Shown: piece by piece, positions 43,747 through 53,671 of the stretch
Position numbering within the stretch: position 1 is the stretch's first letter
How the letters are laid out: the number at the start of each line of letters is the position of its first letter
NCBI GenBank assembly: GCA_028343155.1
Contig: JAOLXX010000006.1
Coordinates: 1 to 64,000 of the forward strand
Direction: 5' to 3'
Length of the DNA: 64,000 bases
Source: Polaribacter sp.
GTDB taxonomy: Bacteria > Bacteroidota > Bacteroidia > Flavobacteriales > Flavobacteriaceae
Program-made: the position numbers and the translations under genes
Notes under the pieces: generated by a model
The model's input: only the letters and a program-made list of their open reading frames with translations
Databases searched by the model: none
What the model was told of the DNA's origin: nothing

Positions 43747-45066
43747 TTATTCTTTAAAATTAAAGCGAACCAAACCATCTTCATCGATTTCGGTAAGTGT
43801 AATCGTGTGCAAAGTATTTACTAAATCCGGATCCCAAGGTGTTTTAACTTTTACATAGTTTTCTGTAAAACCGTTTATATAGCCTTCTTTATTTTCGTTT
43901 TCAAATAAAACAGTTAGGGTATTTCCTAGTTGGTTTTCATAGAAAGAACGTCTTTTTTTTGCAGACAAACCTCGTAACATTTTACTGCGTTTTGCACGTA
44001 TTTTTTTAGGTATGACTCCATCTAAATCTACCGCTTCTGTATTTGGTCTTTCAGAATAAGTGAAAACATGTAAATATGAAATGTCTATTTCGTTTAAATA
44101 GTTGTAAGTTTCTAAAAATAACGCATCCGTTTCACCGGGAAAGCCAACAATAACATCGACACCAATACAGGCATTCGGTAGTACGTTTTTAATCCTATGA
44201 ACTCTTTCTGAATAAGTGTTACGTAAATATCTACGTTTCATTTTCTTGAGTAATTCATCACTTCCAGATTGTAAAGGAATATGAAAATGAGGAACAAAAG
44301 AAGTTGATTTAGATACAAAATCTATCGTTTCATCCTTTAATAAATTAGGTTCTATTGATGAAATTCGTAAGCGATGAATGCCCTCAACTTTATCCAACTC
44401 TTTGACCAATTCTAGGAAGGTGTGTTCGTGTTTTTTATTGCCAAATTCTCCTTTGCCATAATCCCCAATATTTATACCTGTCAATACGATTTCTTTAATT
44501 CCTTTTGATGAAATTTCTCTGGCGTTATGAAGCACACCTTCTAAAGTATCGCTTCTCGAAATTCCACGAGCTAAAGGGATTGTACAATAGGTACATTTAT
44601 AATCACAACCATCTTGAACCTTTAAAAAAGCACGTGTTCGATCTCCAATAGAATAAGAGCCAACATAAAAATCGGCATCGGAAATTTCACAAGAATGCAC
44701 CTCACCAACATTGTTTTTGGTTAAGTCATTAATATAACTGGTAACATTAAATTTTTCAGTAGCTCCCAAAACCAAATCGACCCCATCTACCGCAGCCAAT
44801 TCCTCGGGTTTCAACTGTGCATAGCAACCTACTGCAATTAAAAAAGCATCTTCATTTTTTTTTAAAGCATTTTTTACAATTGTTTTAAAGCGTTTGTCAG
44901 CATTGTCCGTAACGGAACACGTATTTATAACATACACATCTGCTTTCTTCTCAAAATCAACACGTTCAAAACCATCGCTAATAAAATTACGCGCAATTGT
45001 GGATGTTTCTGAAAAGTTTAATTTGCAACCTAAGGTATAAAAAGCAACTTTTTTTTCTGCATTCAT
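43747..45066 (-). CDS. mtaB: tRNA t6A37 methylthiotransferase MtaB
   Basis: A 439-residue radical-SAM methylthiotransferase that adds 2-methylthio to t6A at tRNA position 37. The N-terminal UPF0004 domain has three cysteines (LGCKLN, NTCSV, VGCYAQ). The radical-SAM motif is CDYKCTYC (Cx3Cx2C). GIRISSIEP-type and HIPLQSGSDELLKKMKRRY segments follow, and a C-terminal TRAM domain (about 375-439). Start agrees with the family (KKVAFYTLGCKLN). Confidence 0.95.
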   Translation of the reverse strand: MNAEKKVAFYTLGCKLNFSETSTIARNFISDGFERVDFEKKADVYVINTCSVTDNADKRFKTIVKNALKKNEDAFLIAVGCYAQLKPEELAAVDGVDLVLGATEKFNVTSYINDLTKNNVGEVHSCEISDADFYVGSYSIGDRTRAFLKVQDGCDYKCTYCTIPLARGISRSDTLEGVLHNAREISSKGIKEIVLTGINIGDYGKGEFGNKKHEHTFLELVKELDKVEGIHRLRISSIEPNLLKDETIDFVSKSTSFVPHFHIPLQSGSDELLKKMKRRYLRNTYSERVHRIKNVLPNACIGVDVIVGFPGETDALFLETYNYLNEIDISYLHVFTYSERPNTEAVDLDGVIPKKIRAKRSKMLRGLSAKKRRSFYENQLGNTLTVLFENENKEGYINGFTENYVKVKTPWDPDLVNTLHTITLTEIDEDGLVRFNFKE

Positions 45067-45178
45067 TCTTCTACATTTAAGAATCGCAAATTTACAATAA
45101 AACTGATGATTTTTGAAATTGATAGATTACTAATTAGCAACCGAGAAAAAGGCCTTTTTTTTTCAAAAAAAGACAATT

Positions 45179-46189
45179 TTACCAATTTATTCTTGCAATA
45201 ATTGGGTAGTGATCTGAGTATTTTTCAGAAAAGTATTTAAATTGATTTATAGATGCTTTTTCATCAGAAAGAATAAAATCAATTCGCATAGGGAACAGAT
45301 ATTTAAAAGTTTTTCCAAAGCCTTTTCCAGCTTGTATAAAAGCATCTTTTTTGTTTTCAGAAATTTGGTTATAAACCCAAGAATAGGCCGTGTTATTAAA
45401 ATCTCCTGCTACAATTTTTTTACCTTTCCACTGTTGCTCATGTGCTAAAAATTTTGCGGTCTGTTTTGCCTGCTTTTTAAAGTTCTCTTTTAGTGTTGCT
45501 AGTAATTTTTTTGAATTTTCTCTACCAAAATTCTCTTTATCAAGAGAAATACTAAATGATTGTAGGTGTAAATTATAAATTCTAATAGTGTCTTTTTTCC
45601 TAACAATATCTGCGTAGATAATATTGTTAGATGTGTTCTCTAAATCTAAAGATCCCCTTTCTATAATAGGGAGTTTAGAGTAAATAGCCATTCCCAAATC
45701 ACTATTTTTATTTTTTGATTTGAGGTATTTATAGGGATATGAAAATTCATATTTTTTCAGAGCGATGTTTTCTTGAATGACTAAAACATCTGGATCATTA
45801 ATTTCTACCAATGAGAAAATTTTTTGTTTGATATTTTCCTCCTCAGACCATTTCCAGTGATTAAAAATTCTGACATTATAACTCATCACTTTTAAATCTG
45901 TATTTAAAGAGGTATTTTTTAATGACATTTTATAGAATGGGGTGATTGTAAAATAACCAATCAACAAAATAAAGAGTGATAAAAAAAATTGTTTTTTTAA
46001 CTGAATTAACCAATACACAACAAAAACGAGATTGATTAATAATAGGATAGGAACAAAAAGACTTAAAACAGCAAAAATTGGAATTGAATTTGGTGACACA
46101 TAAGGCAATAGATAGGACAGTAGTAAAAGTGTCGCTAATAGTGAATTTATAACGTATAAAAATTGGTCTAATAGGGATTTTTTTTTCAT
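45179..46189 (-). CDS. Membrane-anchored endonuclease/exonuclease/phosphatase-family protein
   Basis: A 336-residue protein with three N-terminal membrane helices (about 10-90), then an EEP-fold domain (about 105-336). Catalytic motifs are MSYNVRIFNHW, VLVIQENIA, IYNLHLQS, VAGDFNNTAYS and the final SDHYPIIARI. The domain should face the periplasm. Members of this flavobacterial group are uncharacterised; a phosphodiesterase role on nucleic acid or lipid is likely. It is 1 bp after the second rhomboid gene, an arrangement that suggests one operon with the two rhomboids and mutL. Confidence 0.88.
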   Translation of the reverse strand: MKKKSLLDQFLYVINSLLATLLLLSYLLPYVSPNSIPIFAVLSLFVPILLLINLVFVVYWLIQLKKQFFLSLFILLIGYFTITPFYKMSLKNTSLNTDLKVMSYNVRIFNHWKWSEEENIKQKIFSLVEINDPDVLVIQENIALKKYEFSYPYKYLKSKNKNSDLGMAIYSKLPIIERGSLDLENTSNNIIYADIVRKKDTIRIYNLHLQSFSISLDKENFGRENSKKLLATLKENFKKQAKQTAKFLAHEQQWKGKKIVAGDFNNTAYSWVYNQISENKKDAFIQAGKGFGKTFKYLFPMRIDFILSDEKASINQFKYFSEKYSDHYPIIARINW

Positions 46190-46190
46190 G

Positions 46191-47045
46191 TTATTTTCTA
46201 CCTTGTTTAAATAAAAACTCCTTTTCTGATTTATTTAAAGTGTCATAACCGGATTTACTTATTTTATCTAAAATTGCATCTATTTGTTCTTGGTTTAAAG
46301 AGGTCTTTTTGTTCATATTTACCTTCTTTTTTGGTGATTTATAGACCGTTTTTAGGGACTTCTTTTTTAGTGTAAAAAAGGAAAAGATTTTAGACCAAAC
46401 TATCTGCCCTTTATTTTGGGCTTGATTTACATATAAAAAGCCAAATAAAGCGCCTCCTAAATGTGCAAAATGGCCACCAGCGTTTCCACCTGTTACTGCC
46501 AAAATATCCAAGCCTACCCATATGGCTGCAAAATACCATAGTTTTACAAAACCAATAAAACGCACTTTTAATTGATAGTTAGGAATGTGTGTTGTGATCC
46601 CGATAAAAATGGCTGATATACCTGCTGATGCACCTACTAATATTGAAGATTTTCCTTCAAATAATGGAAAATAATTTTGACTGATGACGAATAGCATTCC
46701 TCCAAAAATAGTTCCTAAAAGGTAAAAGTGTAGTAATTGTTTTTGAGTAAAATAGTCTATAAATAAATTGCCAATAAAATATAAGGTAATTAAGTTGATC
46801 AGCACATGTAAAAAGTCTGCATGTAAAAAACCATAGGTAATAATTGTCCACGGTTTCATAAGCAACGAAGCGAAGTCGTTGTTTAAAGAAAACCAGTTGA
46901 CAACAAAATTTATTTCCCCTTTATACAAACCTTGAAATACTGAGATGAATAAGGTGAAGATAAAAACAGATAGATTTATGTAAATCAATTTTTCTACAAT
47001 AGTCCCACTTTTATATCGTGCTTTTATGTCATCTAAAAAACTCAT
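46191..47045 (-). CDS. Rhomboid intramembrane serine protease with C-terminal tail (second of a tandem pair)
   Basis: A 284-residue protein with six membrane helices. The catalytic Ser is in VGASAGISAIFIG and the His in GGHFAHLGGALFGF, both in the typical GxSx and H-containing helices. WFSL, the HADFLHVLINL segment and the loop between match GlpG-like enzymes. After the barrel comes a cytosolic tail (about 220-284) ending ISKSGYDTLNKSEKEFLFKQG, a short helical module I also associate with rhomboids of this group. It overlaps the previous rhomboid start by one base. Confidence 0.92.
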   Translation of the reverse strand: MSFLDDIKARYKSGTIVEKLIYINLSVFIFTLFISVFQGLYKGEINFVVNWFSLNNDFASLLMKPWTIITYGFLHADFLHVLINLITLYFIGNLFIDYFTQKQLLHFYLLGTIFGGMLFVISQNYFPLFEGKSSILVGASAGISAIFIGITTHIPNYQLKVRFIGFVKLWYFAAIWVGLDILAVTGGNAGGHFAHLGGALFGFLYVNQAQNKGQIVWSKIFSFFTLKKKSLKTVYKSPKKKVNMNKKTSLNQEQIDAILDKISKSGYDTLNKSEKEFLFKQGRK

Positions 47046-47821
47046 TAATGTGATTTAAATTGATTGTTTTTCCAATACCATGCAATTATAAATCCTATCA
47101 ATGCTCCTCCAATATGTGCAAAATGGGCAATGTTTCCAACAGAATATTTGGTCATTCCAAAGAATAAATCACCTAAAATCATAAGGGGAATAAAATATTT
47201 TGCGGCAATTGGAACTGGAAAAAACAGCAAGGCTAATTTAGCATCTTTGAAATGTATTCCAAAGGCAACTAAAACACCATATACAGCACCAGAAGCTCCG
47301 ACTGCTTTCATATTGTAATAATTACTAGCTTGAATTAAATCATTTCCCATTCCAGGATATATTTTAATATTTCCATTTCTAGTTAAGATCCTATTTGCAT
47401 TTTCAATAAACTGACTGTTGGTTCCTGCTGAAAAATTAAAAACATTCGTCAAGTCACTATTTGATATGCCACTCTCTAAAAGCGCCTCATAAAATCCATT
47501 AAACTGATAATAATTTACTAAAGTATAAATGATTCCCGCTCCTAAACCTGCTGAAAAATAGAAAAATATAAATTTACTCTTCCCCCATATTTGTTCTAAG
47601 GGCGTTCCAAAAGCCCATAAACCATACATATTAAACAATATATGTCCAAAACTACCGTGCATAAACATGTGTGATACATATTGCCAAATTCCAAAACCTT
47701 CATTTTTAGGAAAATTCAATCCTAAAATATTTGTAAAGTCTAATTTTAAAAGCTGTGGCGTCACAAACAATATCACATTGATAATGATTAAATGTTTGAT
47801 GGCATCGGTTAGTTTATTCAT
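47045..47821 (-). CDS. Rhomboid intramembrane serine protease (first of a tandem pair)
   Basis: A 258-residue rhomboid with catalytic Ser in VGASGAVYGVLVAF and His in IAHFAHIGGALIGF. Between the first two core helices it has a longer periplasmic insert (about 100-165, with QFNGFYEALLESGISN and GNIKIYPGMGNDL) than its neighbour, so the two proteins are not simple copies. The HGSFGHILFNMYGLWAFG segment is conserved. It lies 2 bp after mutL and ends overlapping the next rhomboid, so the two are translated together. Confidence 0.92.
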   Translation of the reverse strand: MNKLTDAIKHLIIINVILFVTPQLLKLDFTNILGLNFPKNEGFGIWQYVSHMFMHGSFGHILFNMYGLWAFGTPLEQIWGKSKFIFFYFSAGLGAGIIYTLVNYYQFNGFYEALLESGISNSDLTNVFNFSAGTNSQFIENANRILTRNGNIKIYPGMGNDLIQASNYYNMKAVGASGAVYGVLVAFGIHFKDAKLALLFFPVPIAAKYFIPLMILGDLFFGMTKYSVGNIAHFAHIGGALIGFIIAWYWKNNQFKSH

Positions 47822-47823
47822 TG

Positions 47824-49638
47824 TTAACTGTTAAATAAATGATCTATTTCGCTTAATGTTAATGTTTTAAATATTGGTTTTCCGAAAGGAGAAATCGCTG
47901 GTTCTTTGCAAGAAAACAAATCGTTGACCAAACCTTCTTGTTCTCTTTCAGAGAGTTGGCTTCCTGTTTTTATAGACAACGTTTTTGCAAATGATTTTGC
48001 CATTATATCAAAATGACTAAAACTTGCATCGGGTACTTCTAAACTAATATCACTTAATAGCTCTTCTAAGATAATAGCTATTTTACTTTCTGTCACTGAA
48101 ACGGGAATTCCTTTTATTGTTACACTCTCTTTGGTGAATTCATCAAAAGAAAAACCTGCATTTTCTAATTCTATTTTAATGGTATGCATCATTCCTATTT
48201 CTAATGATGTTAAAGCAATCTTAACAGGAAATAATAATTGCTGACTATTGGCTTCTTTTACTGTGATAGATTCTAAAAAATCTTCATATAAAACTCGCTG
48301 ATGTGCTAAAGATTGATTGATTAAAACAACCCCAGATTTTATAGAACTTAGTATATATTTACGTTGAATTTGAAACGTTTTTTGTGTTTTTATTTCTTGC
48401 TGATTTTCAAATAATTCTGATTGTTTTTCTTCATCAGTAATTGCAACAGAAGTATACAAAGATTCCCAACTTTCAGTTTGTTTTTCTCTTTTATTAGGAA
48501 AATGAATTTCTTGTTTCTCTACTTCTTTAAATGGGTTAAAATCTGGATCAACAGAAATTTTCGGTATTTTTGCTGACCCCGAATTGGTGTTTAAATGGTA
48601 AGGGGTATCTAGGTTTGCATCTCTATTGAAATCTAATAGAGGAGCTACATTGTATTGGCCTAAACTGTGTTTAACAGTCGCTCTTAACATTGCGTACAAA
48701 GCTTTTTCATTGTCAAACTTTATCTCCGTTTTTGTTGGATGAATGTTAATGTCAATCGTATTTGCCGGCACTTTTAAGTATAAAAAATAGGAGGGATGTG
48801 CTCCATGCTCTAGCAAGCCATCAAAAGCATTTACAACCGCATGATTTAAATAAGCACTTTTTATGAATCGATCATTTACAAAAAAGAATTGCTCTCCACG
48901 TTTTCTTTTAGAAAATTCTGGTTTTGCAACAAAACCTTCGATGGCAACAATATCCGTTTGTTCATTTATCGGAACTAGTTTTTCATTCATTTTCGTACCA
49001 AAAATACTCACAATTCGTTTCCTTAAATTACTGCTTTTTAAATTATATACTTCATTATTATTGTGATGCATTAAGAAAGAAACCATAGGGTGCGCTAAAG
49101 CAACTCGTTGAAACTCATCAATAATATGTCGTGTTTCAACAGTATCCGATTTTAGGAAATTTCTTCTTGCTGGAATATTGTAAAACAAGTTTTTTACGGA
49201 AATACTGGTTCCTTTACTCGTAGAAATAAAATCTTGAGAAATAAGTTTACTTCCTTCAATCTTTATGGAAGTTCCCAATTCATCATTTGCTGGTTTTGTT
49301 TTTAATTCAACATGGGCAATGGCGGCAATAGATGCTAAAGCTTCTCCTCTGAAGCCTTTTGTAGAAAGGTTAAATAAATCTTCTGCTTTTTCAATCTTAG
49401 AAGTTGCATGCCGCTCAAAACACATTCTTGCATCAGTTGCACTCATTCCTTTTCCATCATCAATTATTTGAATTAAGGTCTTTCCAGCGTTTTTTAATAG
49501 TAATTTTATGTTTGTTGCTCCCGCATCAATTGCATTTTCTAACAATTCTTTTACTACAGAAGCAGGACGCTGAACGACTTCTCCTGCAGCAATTTGGTTT
49601 GCAACATGATCTGGTAAAAGTTGAATAATATCCGACAT
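47824..49638 (-). CDS. mutL: DNA mismatch repair protein MutL
   Basis: A 604-residue GHKL ATPase. The N-terminal motifs are LLENAIDAGATNI, IIDDGKGM and TKGFRGEALASIAAIAHVE. The C-terminal dimerisation domain begins near QRKYILSSIKSGVVLINQS. It lacks the zinc/endonuclease DQHAxxERI motif; here the equivalent place reads SLAHQRVLYEDFLES, and the usual catalytic DQHA is missing, so this MutL probably lacks nicking activity, by inference. It overlaps the small gene before it by one base (TAATG). Confidence 0.94.
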   Translation of the reverse strand: MSDIIQLLPDHVANQIAAGEVVQRPASVVKELLENAIDAGATNIKLLLKNAGKTLIQIIDDGKGMSATDARMCFERHATSKIEKAEDLFNLSTKGFRGEALASIAAIAHVELKTKPANDELGTSIKIEGSKLISQDFISTSKGTSISVKNLFYNIPARRNFLKSDTVETRHIIDEFQRVALAHPMVSFLMHHNNNEVYNLKSSNLRKRIVSIFGTKMNEKLVPINEQTDIVAIEGFVAKPEFSKRKRGEQFFFVNDRFIKSAYLNHAVVNAFDGLLEHGAHPSYFLYLKVPANTIDINIHPTKTEIKFDNEKALYAMLRATVKHSLGQYNVAPLLDFNRDANLDTPYHLNTNSGSAKIPKISVDPDFNPFKEVEKQEIHFPNKREKQTESWESLYTSVAITDEEKQSELFENQQEIKTQKTFQIQRKYILSSIKSGVVLINQSLAHQRVLYEDFLESITVKEANSQQLLFPVKIALTSLEIGMMHTIKIELENAGFSFDEFTKESVTIKGIPVSVTESKIAIILEELLSDISLEVPDASFSHFDIMAKSFAKTLSIKTGSQLSEREQEGLVNDLFSCKEPAISPFGKPIFKTLTLSEIDHLFNS

Positions 49639-49913
49639 TAATTTCCTTTAAAGATAGAGAGATCGAAATCTATGATGTACAAAAAGATAAAAATTAAAAT
49701 AGAAATGATGATTAAAAGTGTTTTGTTGACATTTTTATCTGAGTTTTTTAGGTCATTAATAGCATCATTAAATTTTCCTTTAAGCCCTTTTTTTTTACCA
49801 ACAGTTGTTCTAAATTGATCTAATTTATGTTCAATTTTATAAGGATTTCCTTCTCCTTTATAATAACGAGGTTGATAGTCAAATTTAGAATGTGTTCGTT
49901 TTAAAAATCCCAT
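49638..49913 (-). CDS. Small single-helix membrane protein coupled to mutL
   Basis: A 91-residue protein from the ATG at 49911-49913 (MGFLKRTHSKFDYQPRYYKG). An earlier in-frame ATG at 49955 would add 14 residues with no conservation signal. A single C-terminal membrane helix (NKTLLIIISILIFIFLYIID) follows a basic, hydrophilic N-terminal part. Similar flavobacterial proteins are labelled riboflavin synthase subunit beta in databases, as far as I recall, probably from the nearby ribH; nothing supports that. Function unknown. Stop and mutL start overlap. Confidence 0.75.
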   Translation of the reverse strand: MGFLKRTHSKFDYQPRYYKGEGNPYKIEHKLDQFRTTVGKKKGLKGKFNDAINDLKNSDKNVNKTLLIIISILIFIFLYIIDFDLSIFKGN

Positions 49914-50103
49914 ATTTTTAGAATTATTAGTTGATACTGATCTCCAAAAAATCAATTATTGTACCAATAGTAAAATCATTTCAAATTTACAGAATTAAAA
50001 GGGATTCTTCAAAGTCTAGCATTATATTTTCTTAAAATTTTATAAGGTTTTAATAAAAGGGTGTAGGAGAGTAGTTTTCTTCTTTTAGGATGGAAGTGGT
50101 TTT

Positions 50104-50610
50104 TTAAAAACCAATACTTTCTGTATTGGTATCAATGTTTTTAAGAGCCGCCATTTTAATTGCAGCAACGGCACATTCAGTTCCTTTGTTGCCTAATTTC
50201 CCACCAGATCTATCAAGAGATTGTTGTATTGTATTATCGGTTAACACACAAAATATGACAGGAACATCGTATTTTGTATTCAAATCTACAATCCCTTGTG
50301 TCACGCCTTCACAAACAAAATCGAAATGTTTCGTTTCTCCTTGAATGACATTTCCTATTGCAATTATTGCATCTACTTGTTGAGATTCAATCATTTTTTT
50401 ACAGCCATAAACGAGTTCAAAACTTCCAGGAACATCCCAAGAAATAATGTTTTTTTTGCTTGCGCCGCAATCTAATAAAGTAGCTATTGCTCCTTTATGT
50501 AAATTCTGTGTAATTTCTGGATTCCATTCAGAAACAACAATCCCAAATCGAAAAGACTTCGCATTTGGGATTATTGCTTTATCATAATGTGATAAATTTG
50601 TTGTAGCCAT
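50104..50610 (-). CDS. ribH: 6,7-dimethyl-8-ribityllumazine synthase
   Basis: A 168-residue lumazine synthase that makes the lumazine from ribityl-pyrimidine and dihydroxybutanone phosphate, the step before riboflavin. Key segments are VVSEWNPEITQNL, WDVPGSFELVYG, AIIAIGNVIQGETKHFDFVC (with the catalytic His) and PVIFCVLTDNTIQQSLDRSGGKLGNKG. It lies in the same orientation as the TPR gene. Confidence 0.96.
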   Translation of the reverse strand: MATTNLSHYDKAIIPNAKSFRFGIVVSEWNPEITQNLHKGAIATLLDCGASKKNIISWDVPGSFELVYGCKKMIESQQVDAIIAIGNVIQGETKHFDFVCEGVTQGIVDLNTKYDVPVIFCVLTDNTIQQSLDRSGGKLGNKGTECAVAAIKMAALKNIDTNTESIGF

Positions 50611-50701
50611 TTGTTGGTTTTTGGTTTATTATTTTTGGTTCTTAGTAGCATTCATTCAAAGTAATATTTGAAACTAACAACTAAAAAGCAACAACTAAAA
50701 A

Positions 50702-51466
50702 CTATTGTGCATATTTTGCAGCTGCAATATATTTTTCGATTTCTCTACCTTGGTCAGATTTAGTGTGGTTCTCTTTAACTTTTGTAAATAAATCTTCTGC
50801 TTTATCAAATTTCTTTAATTCTATTGCAATTTGTCCTGCTTTGAATAAGAATAAAGGTGTTGTAAAATCATTATTTTTTTTATTTGCTGCCTCTTCATAA
50901 TAGTTTAAAGCTTCTTCTGGCTGGTTGATATCTGCAAAAGCGTCACCAATAGCTCCCAAGGAAACAGGTCCTAAAATTTCGTCATCAGAATCAAACTTAC
51001 TTAAATAGTCAATTGCTTTGTCATATTCTTTCATCTTTAAGTAAGATACCCCTGCATAATAGTTGGCCAAATTTCCAGCAGCAGTTCCACTAAAAGATGT
51101 TGCGATATCTAAAAAACCGTATTTTCCATCAGCTCCTTCCAACCCTAAAGTTAATAAAGAATCTATTCCAGCACCAGCAGTTGCCGCTTCATTAAAATAT
51201 TTTCTAGGAAAAGCTAATTCGTTAGAAGCTTCTGTTTCATTCGGATCAACGATGTATTTTGTATAACTTAAGAATGCTAAAAAGAGTACAACAATAGCAA
51301 TCAAAGCATAAAACAACGCCTTGCTGTTTTTCTCAATCCATTGTTCTGACTTGGAGGCAGTTTCCTCTAAAGTATTTAAAACTCCAGCAGTTTCAAATTC
51401 TGACTCATCAATTTGATTCTCTGTTTTTTTATCTTCTGCTTTATATTTCTTCTTGTAGGTTGCCAT
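50702..51466 (-). CDS. TPR-repeat protein with N-terminal membrane anchor
   Basis: A 254-residue protein with a polar cytosolic start (about 1-45), one membrane helix (ALFYALIAIVVLFLAFLSYTK), then a periplasmic part with tetratricopeptide repeats (about 140-250: YYAGVSYLKMKEYDKAIDYLSKF, SLGAIGDAFADINQPEEALNYYEEAA, FLFKAGQIAIELKKFDKAEDLF). The layout resembles YfgM-like ancillary SecYEG proteins. The function is not known for this family. It is divergent from recF. Confidence 0.85.
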   Translation of the reverse strand: MATYKKKYKAEDKKTENQIDESEFETAGVLNTLEETASKSEQWIEKNSKALFYALIAIVVLFLAFLSYTKYIVDPNETEASNELAFPRKYFNEAATAGAGIDSLLTLGLEGADGKYGFLDIATSFSGTAAGNLANYYAGVSYLKMKEYDKAIDYLSKFDSDDEILGPVSLGAIGDAFADINQPEEALNYYEEAANKKNNDFTTPLFLFKAGQIAIELKKFDKAEDLFTKVKENHTKSDQGREIEKYIAAAKYAQ

Positions 51467-51580
51467 GTTTCTTTAAAAATTAGTGGGAACAAAAATAGTT
51501 TTTTTAATTGGATTTTAAAAGTGGATAATTCGCTAAATTTTCAATAATTTGCAAATCCTTTTTAATATCAAATTTTAGTT

Positions 51581-52660
51581 ATGTATTTACAGAGAATTTC
51601 GTTACTTAATTATAAAAACATTGCCTCCCAATCTTTTGATTTTCAGGAAAAAATAAATTGTTTTGTAGGGAATAATGGGGTTGGTAAAACGAATGTTTTA
51701 GATGCTATCTATTATTTATCTTTCACAAAAAGTTATTTTAATTCGGTAGCAATTCAGAATATTAGACATGGAGAAGGTTTTTTTATGATTGAAGGAGACT
51801 ACCTTTTGAACGAAAGAAATGAAAAAATAGTTTGTAGTCTTAAAAAAGGTCAAAAGAAGGTTTTAAAAAGAAACGGGAAAAGTTATGAGAAATTTTCAGA
51901 ACACATTGGACAATTGCCCTTGGTAATTATTTCTCCTGCTGATAGAGATTTGGTAACAGAAGGGAGTGATACAAGAAGGAAATTTATTGATGGTGTTATT
52001 TCACAACAGAATAAAGCCTATTTAAAAGATTTACTCTCTTACAATAAAGTTCTTTCTCAAAGAAACGCCTTGTTAAAATATTTTGTAGCCAATAGGACTT
52101 TTAATGCCTTAAATTTAAGTGTCTACGATGAACAGCTTTCTGAATTTGGAAGTCGAATTTATAAAGCTCGAAAAGCGTTTTTGGAAGAATTTATCCCAAT
52201 ATTTAATGAGAAATACCAAATAATATCTGGTGATAAAGAGACTGTTAATTTAGTTTACAAGAGCCAGTTGCATGATTTCCTAATGAAAGACTTATTACAA
52301 AAGTCTTTAGTGAAGGATAAGATGATACAACATACAACATCCGGGATTCATAAAGATGATTTGAGTTTTGATATTGGAGATTTTCCAATTAAAAAGTTTG
52401 GATCCCAAGGACAACAAAAATCTTATTTGATTGCACTAAAATTGGCGATGTTTGAATTTATTAAACAACAATCCAATGTCATTCCTATTTTATTATTAGA
52501 TGATATTTTTGATAAATTAGATGAAGATAGAGTTGCTCAAATTATCGATTTGGTCAATAATGATAAATTTGGACAAATATTTATAACTGATACCCATGCC
52601 GAAAGAACAGAAAACATTTTAAAACAAGGGAGTAAAGCCTATCAGGTTTTTAAATTATAA
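51581..52660 (+). CDS. recF: DNA replication and repair protein RecF
   Basis: A 359-residue SMC-like ATPase. Walker A is [20 protein letters not shown], the ABC signature region [16 protein letters not shown], and Walker [15 protein letters not shown]. It helps load RecA at gaps. A DciA-like gene follows 68 bp after the stop, a common pairing next to recF. Confidence 0.96.
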   Translation: MYLQRISLLNYKNIASQSFDFQEKINCFVGNNGVGKTNVLDAIYYLSFTKSYFNSVAIQNIRHGEGFFMIEGDYLLNERNEKIVCSLKKGQKKVLKRNGKSYEKFSEHIGQLPLVIISPADRDLVTEGSDTRRKFIDGVISQQNKAYLKDLLSYNKVLSQRNALLKYFVANRTFNALNLSVYDEQLSEFGSRIYKARKAFLEEFIPIFNEKYQIISGDKETVNLVYKSQLHDFLMKDLLQKSLVKDKMIQHTTSGIHKDDLSFDIGDFPIKKFGSQGQQKSYLIALKLAMFEFIKQQSNVIPILLLDDIFDKLDEDRVAQIIDLVNNDKFGQIFITDTHAERTENILKQGSKAYQVFKL

Positions 52661-52728
52661 GCCTTTTGATGAGGGTTTTACTCAATATGTTTCAGTACGA
52701 ATTACCAAGAACAAATAGCTAAAATGAA

Positions 52729-53025
52729 ATGGCAAAAAGAGAAAATGATTCCTTTTCAGTGAAAGATTTAATGCAGGGCTTTATTAGGGAGAACAACTTG
52801 AGTAAAGGCATGCAAAAAATAAAAGTGGAAGAAACTTGGCATGAAATGATGGGGCCAGGCGTTGCGACGCACACAACTTCAGTAAAGTTGCAAAACAAAA
52901 CCCTTATCATACAACTCAATTCTTCTGTTTTAAGGGAAGAATTAAGTTATGGAAAAGAAAAAATCATTAAAATGATGAACGAAGCAATAGGTAGTGATGT
53001 AATTTCTAAATTGATGTTGGTTTAA
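52729..53025 (+). CDS. DUF721-domain protein, DciA-like
   Basis: A 98-residue protein of the DUF721 family (SVKDLMQGFIRENNLSKGM, VEETWHEMMGPGVATHTTSV, LIIQLNSSVLREELSYGKEKII). The family includes DciA, the ancestral loader/operator of the DnaB helicase in bacteria without DnaC. A role in replication initiation fits its place beside recF, but has not been shown for this short form. Confidence 0.87.
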   Translation: MAKRENDSFSVKDLMQGFIRENNLSKGMQKIKVEETWHEMMGPGVATHTTSVKLQNKTLIIQLNSSVLREELSYGKEKIIKMMNEAIGSDVISKLMLV

Positions 53026-53132
53026 GTTATTCTTAATGTAGTGAAATTGAAAAATTTTACACGGATATTGTTTAATACTCGTACAATTTTTAGGATAGCA
53101 CTTTTTTACTATAGATTTCTAAAAAAGAAAAC

Positions 53133-53552
53133 TTAAAATTGCTCTCTTCCAGAAAAGTGGAAATTACCTTCAATAAGTGCATTTTCGTCAGAATCAGAAC
53201 CGTGTACTGCATTTTCACCCATTGAAGTTGCATATAATTTTCTAATGGTCCCTTCTGCAGCATCTGCAGGGTTTGTAGCACCAATTAAAGCTCTAAAATC
53301 TTCTACAGCATTTTCTTTTTCTAAAATTGCAGCGACAATTGGGCCCCGAGTCATGAATTCTACTAATTCTCCAAAGAAAGGACGCTCATTATGGACCGCA
53401 TAAAAAGTTTCTGCATCCGATTTTGTCATTTGAGTTTTCTTTACAGCTACAATTCTAAAACCTGCAGCATTTATCTTTTCTAGTATAGCACCAATATGTC
53501 CGTTTTCTACAGCATCCGGTTTTAGCATTGTAAATGTTCTATTCATTGCCAT
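53133..53552 (-). CDS. ndk: Nucleoside diphosphate kinase
   Basis: A 139-residue enzyme that balances nucleoside triphosphates. The phospho-histidine is in [13 protein letters not shown]; other family motifs are [36 protein letters not shown], and [17 protein letters not shown]. It converges on the recF/DUF721 genes and is divergent from the DHH phosphoesterase. Confidence 0.97.
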   Translation of the reverse strand: MAMNRTFTMLKPDAVENGHIGAILEKINAAGFRIVAVKKTQMTKSDAETFYAVHNERPFFGELVEFMTRGPIVAAILEKENAVEDFRALIGATNPADAAEGTIRKLYATSMGENAVHGSDSDENALIEGNFHFSGREQF

Positions 53553-53657
53553 TATATCAACTTTTAATTACTTATTTTAAATTTAATTTAATGAACACAA
53601 GTTGTTAAGTGTTTCATAAATATGGAGCAAAATTACATAATTTTTTTAATTAAATTG

Positions 53658-53665
53658 TATCTTTG
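53658..53665 (+). promoter_or_regulatory. Candidate -7 element for the DHH phosphoesterase gene (TATCTTTG)
   Basis: TATCTTTG fits TAnnTTTG and ends 6 bp before the ATG at 53672, so the transcript would be nearly leaderless from that ATG. This argues against the TTG at 53663 as start. Confidence 0.4.
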
Positions 53666-53671
53666 CGGCTT

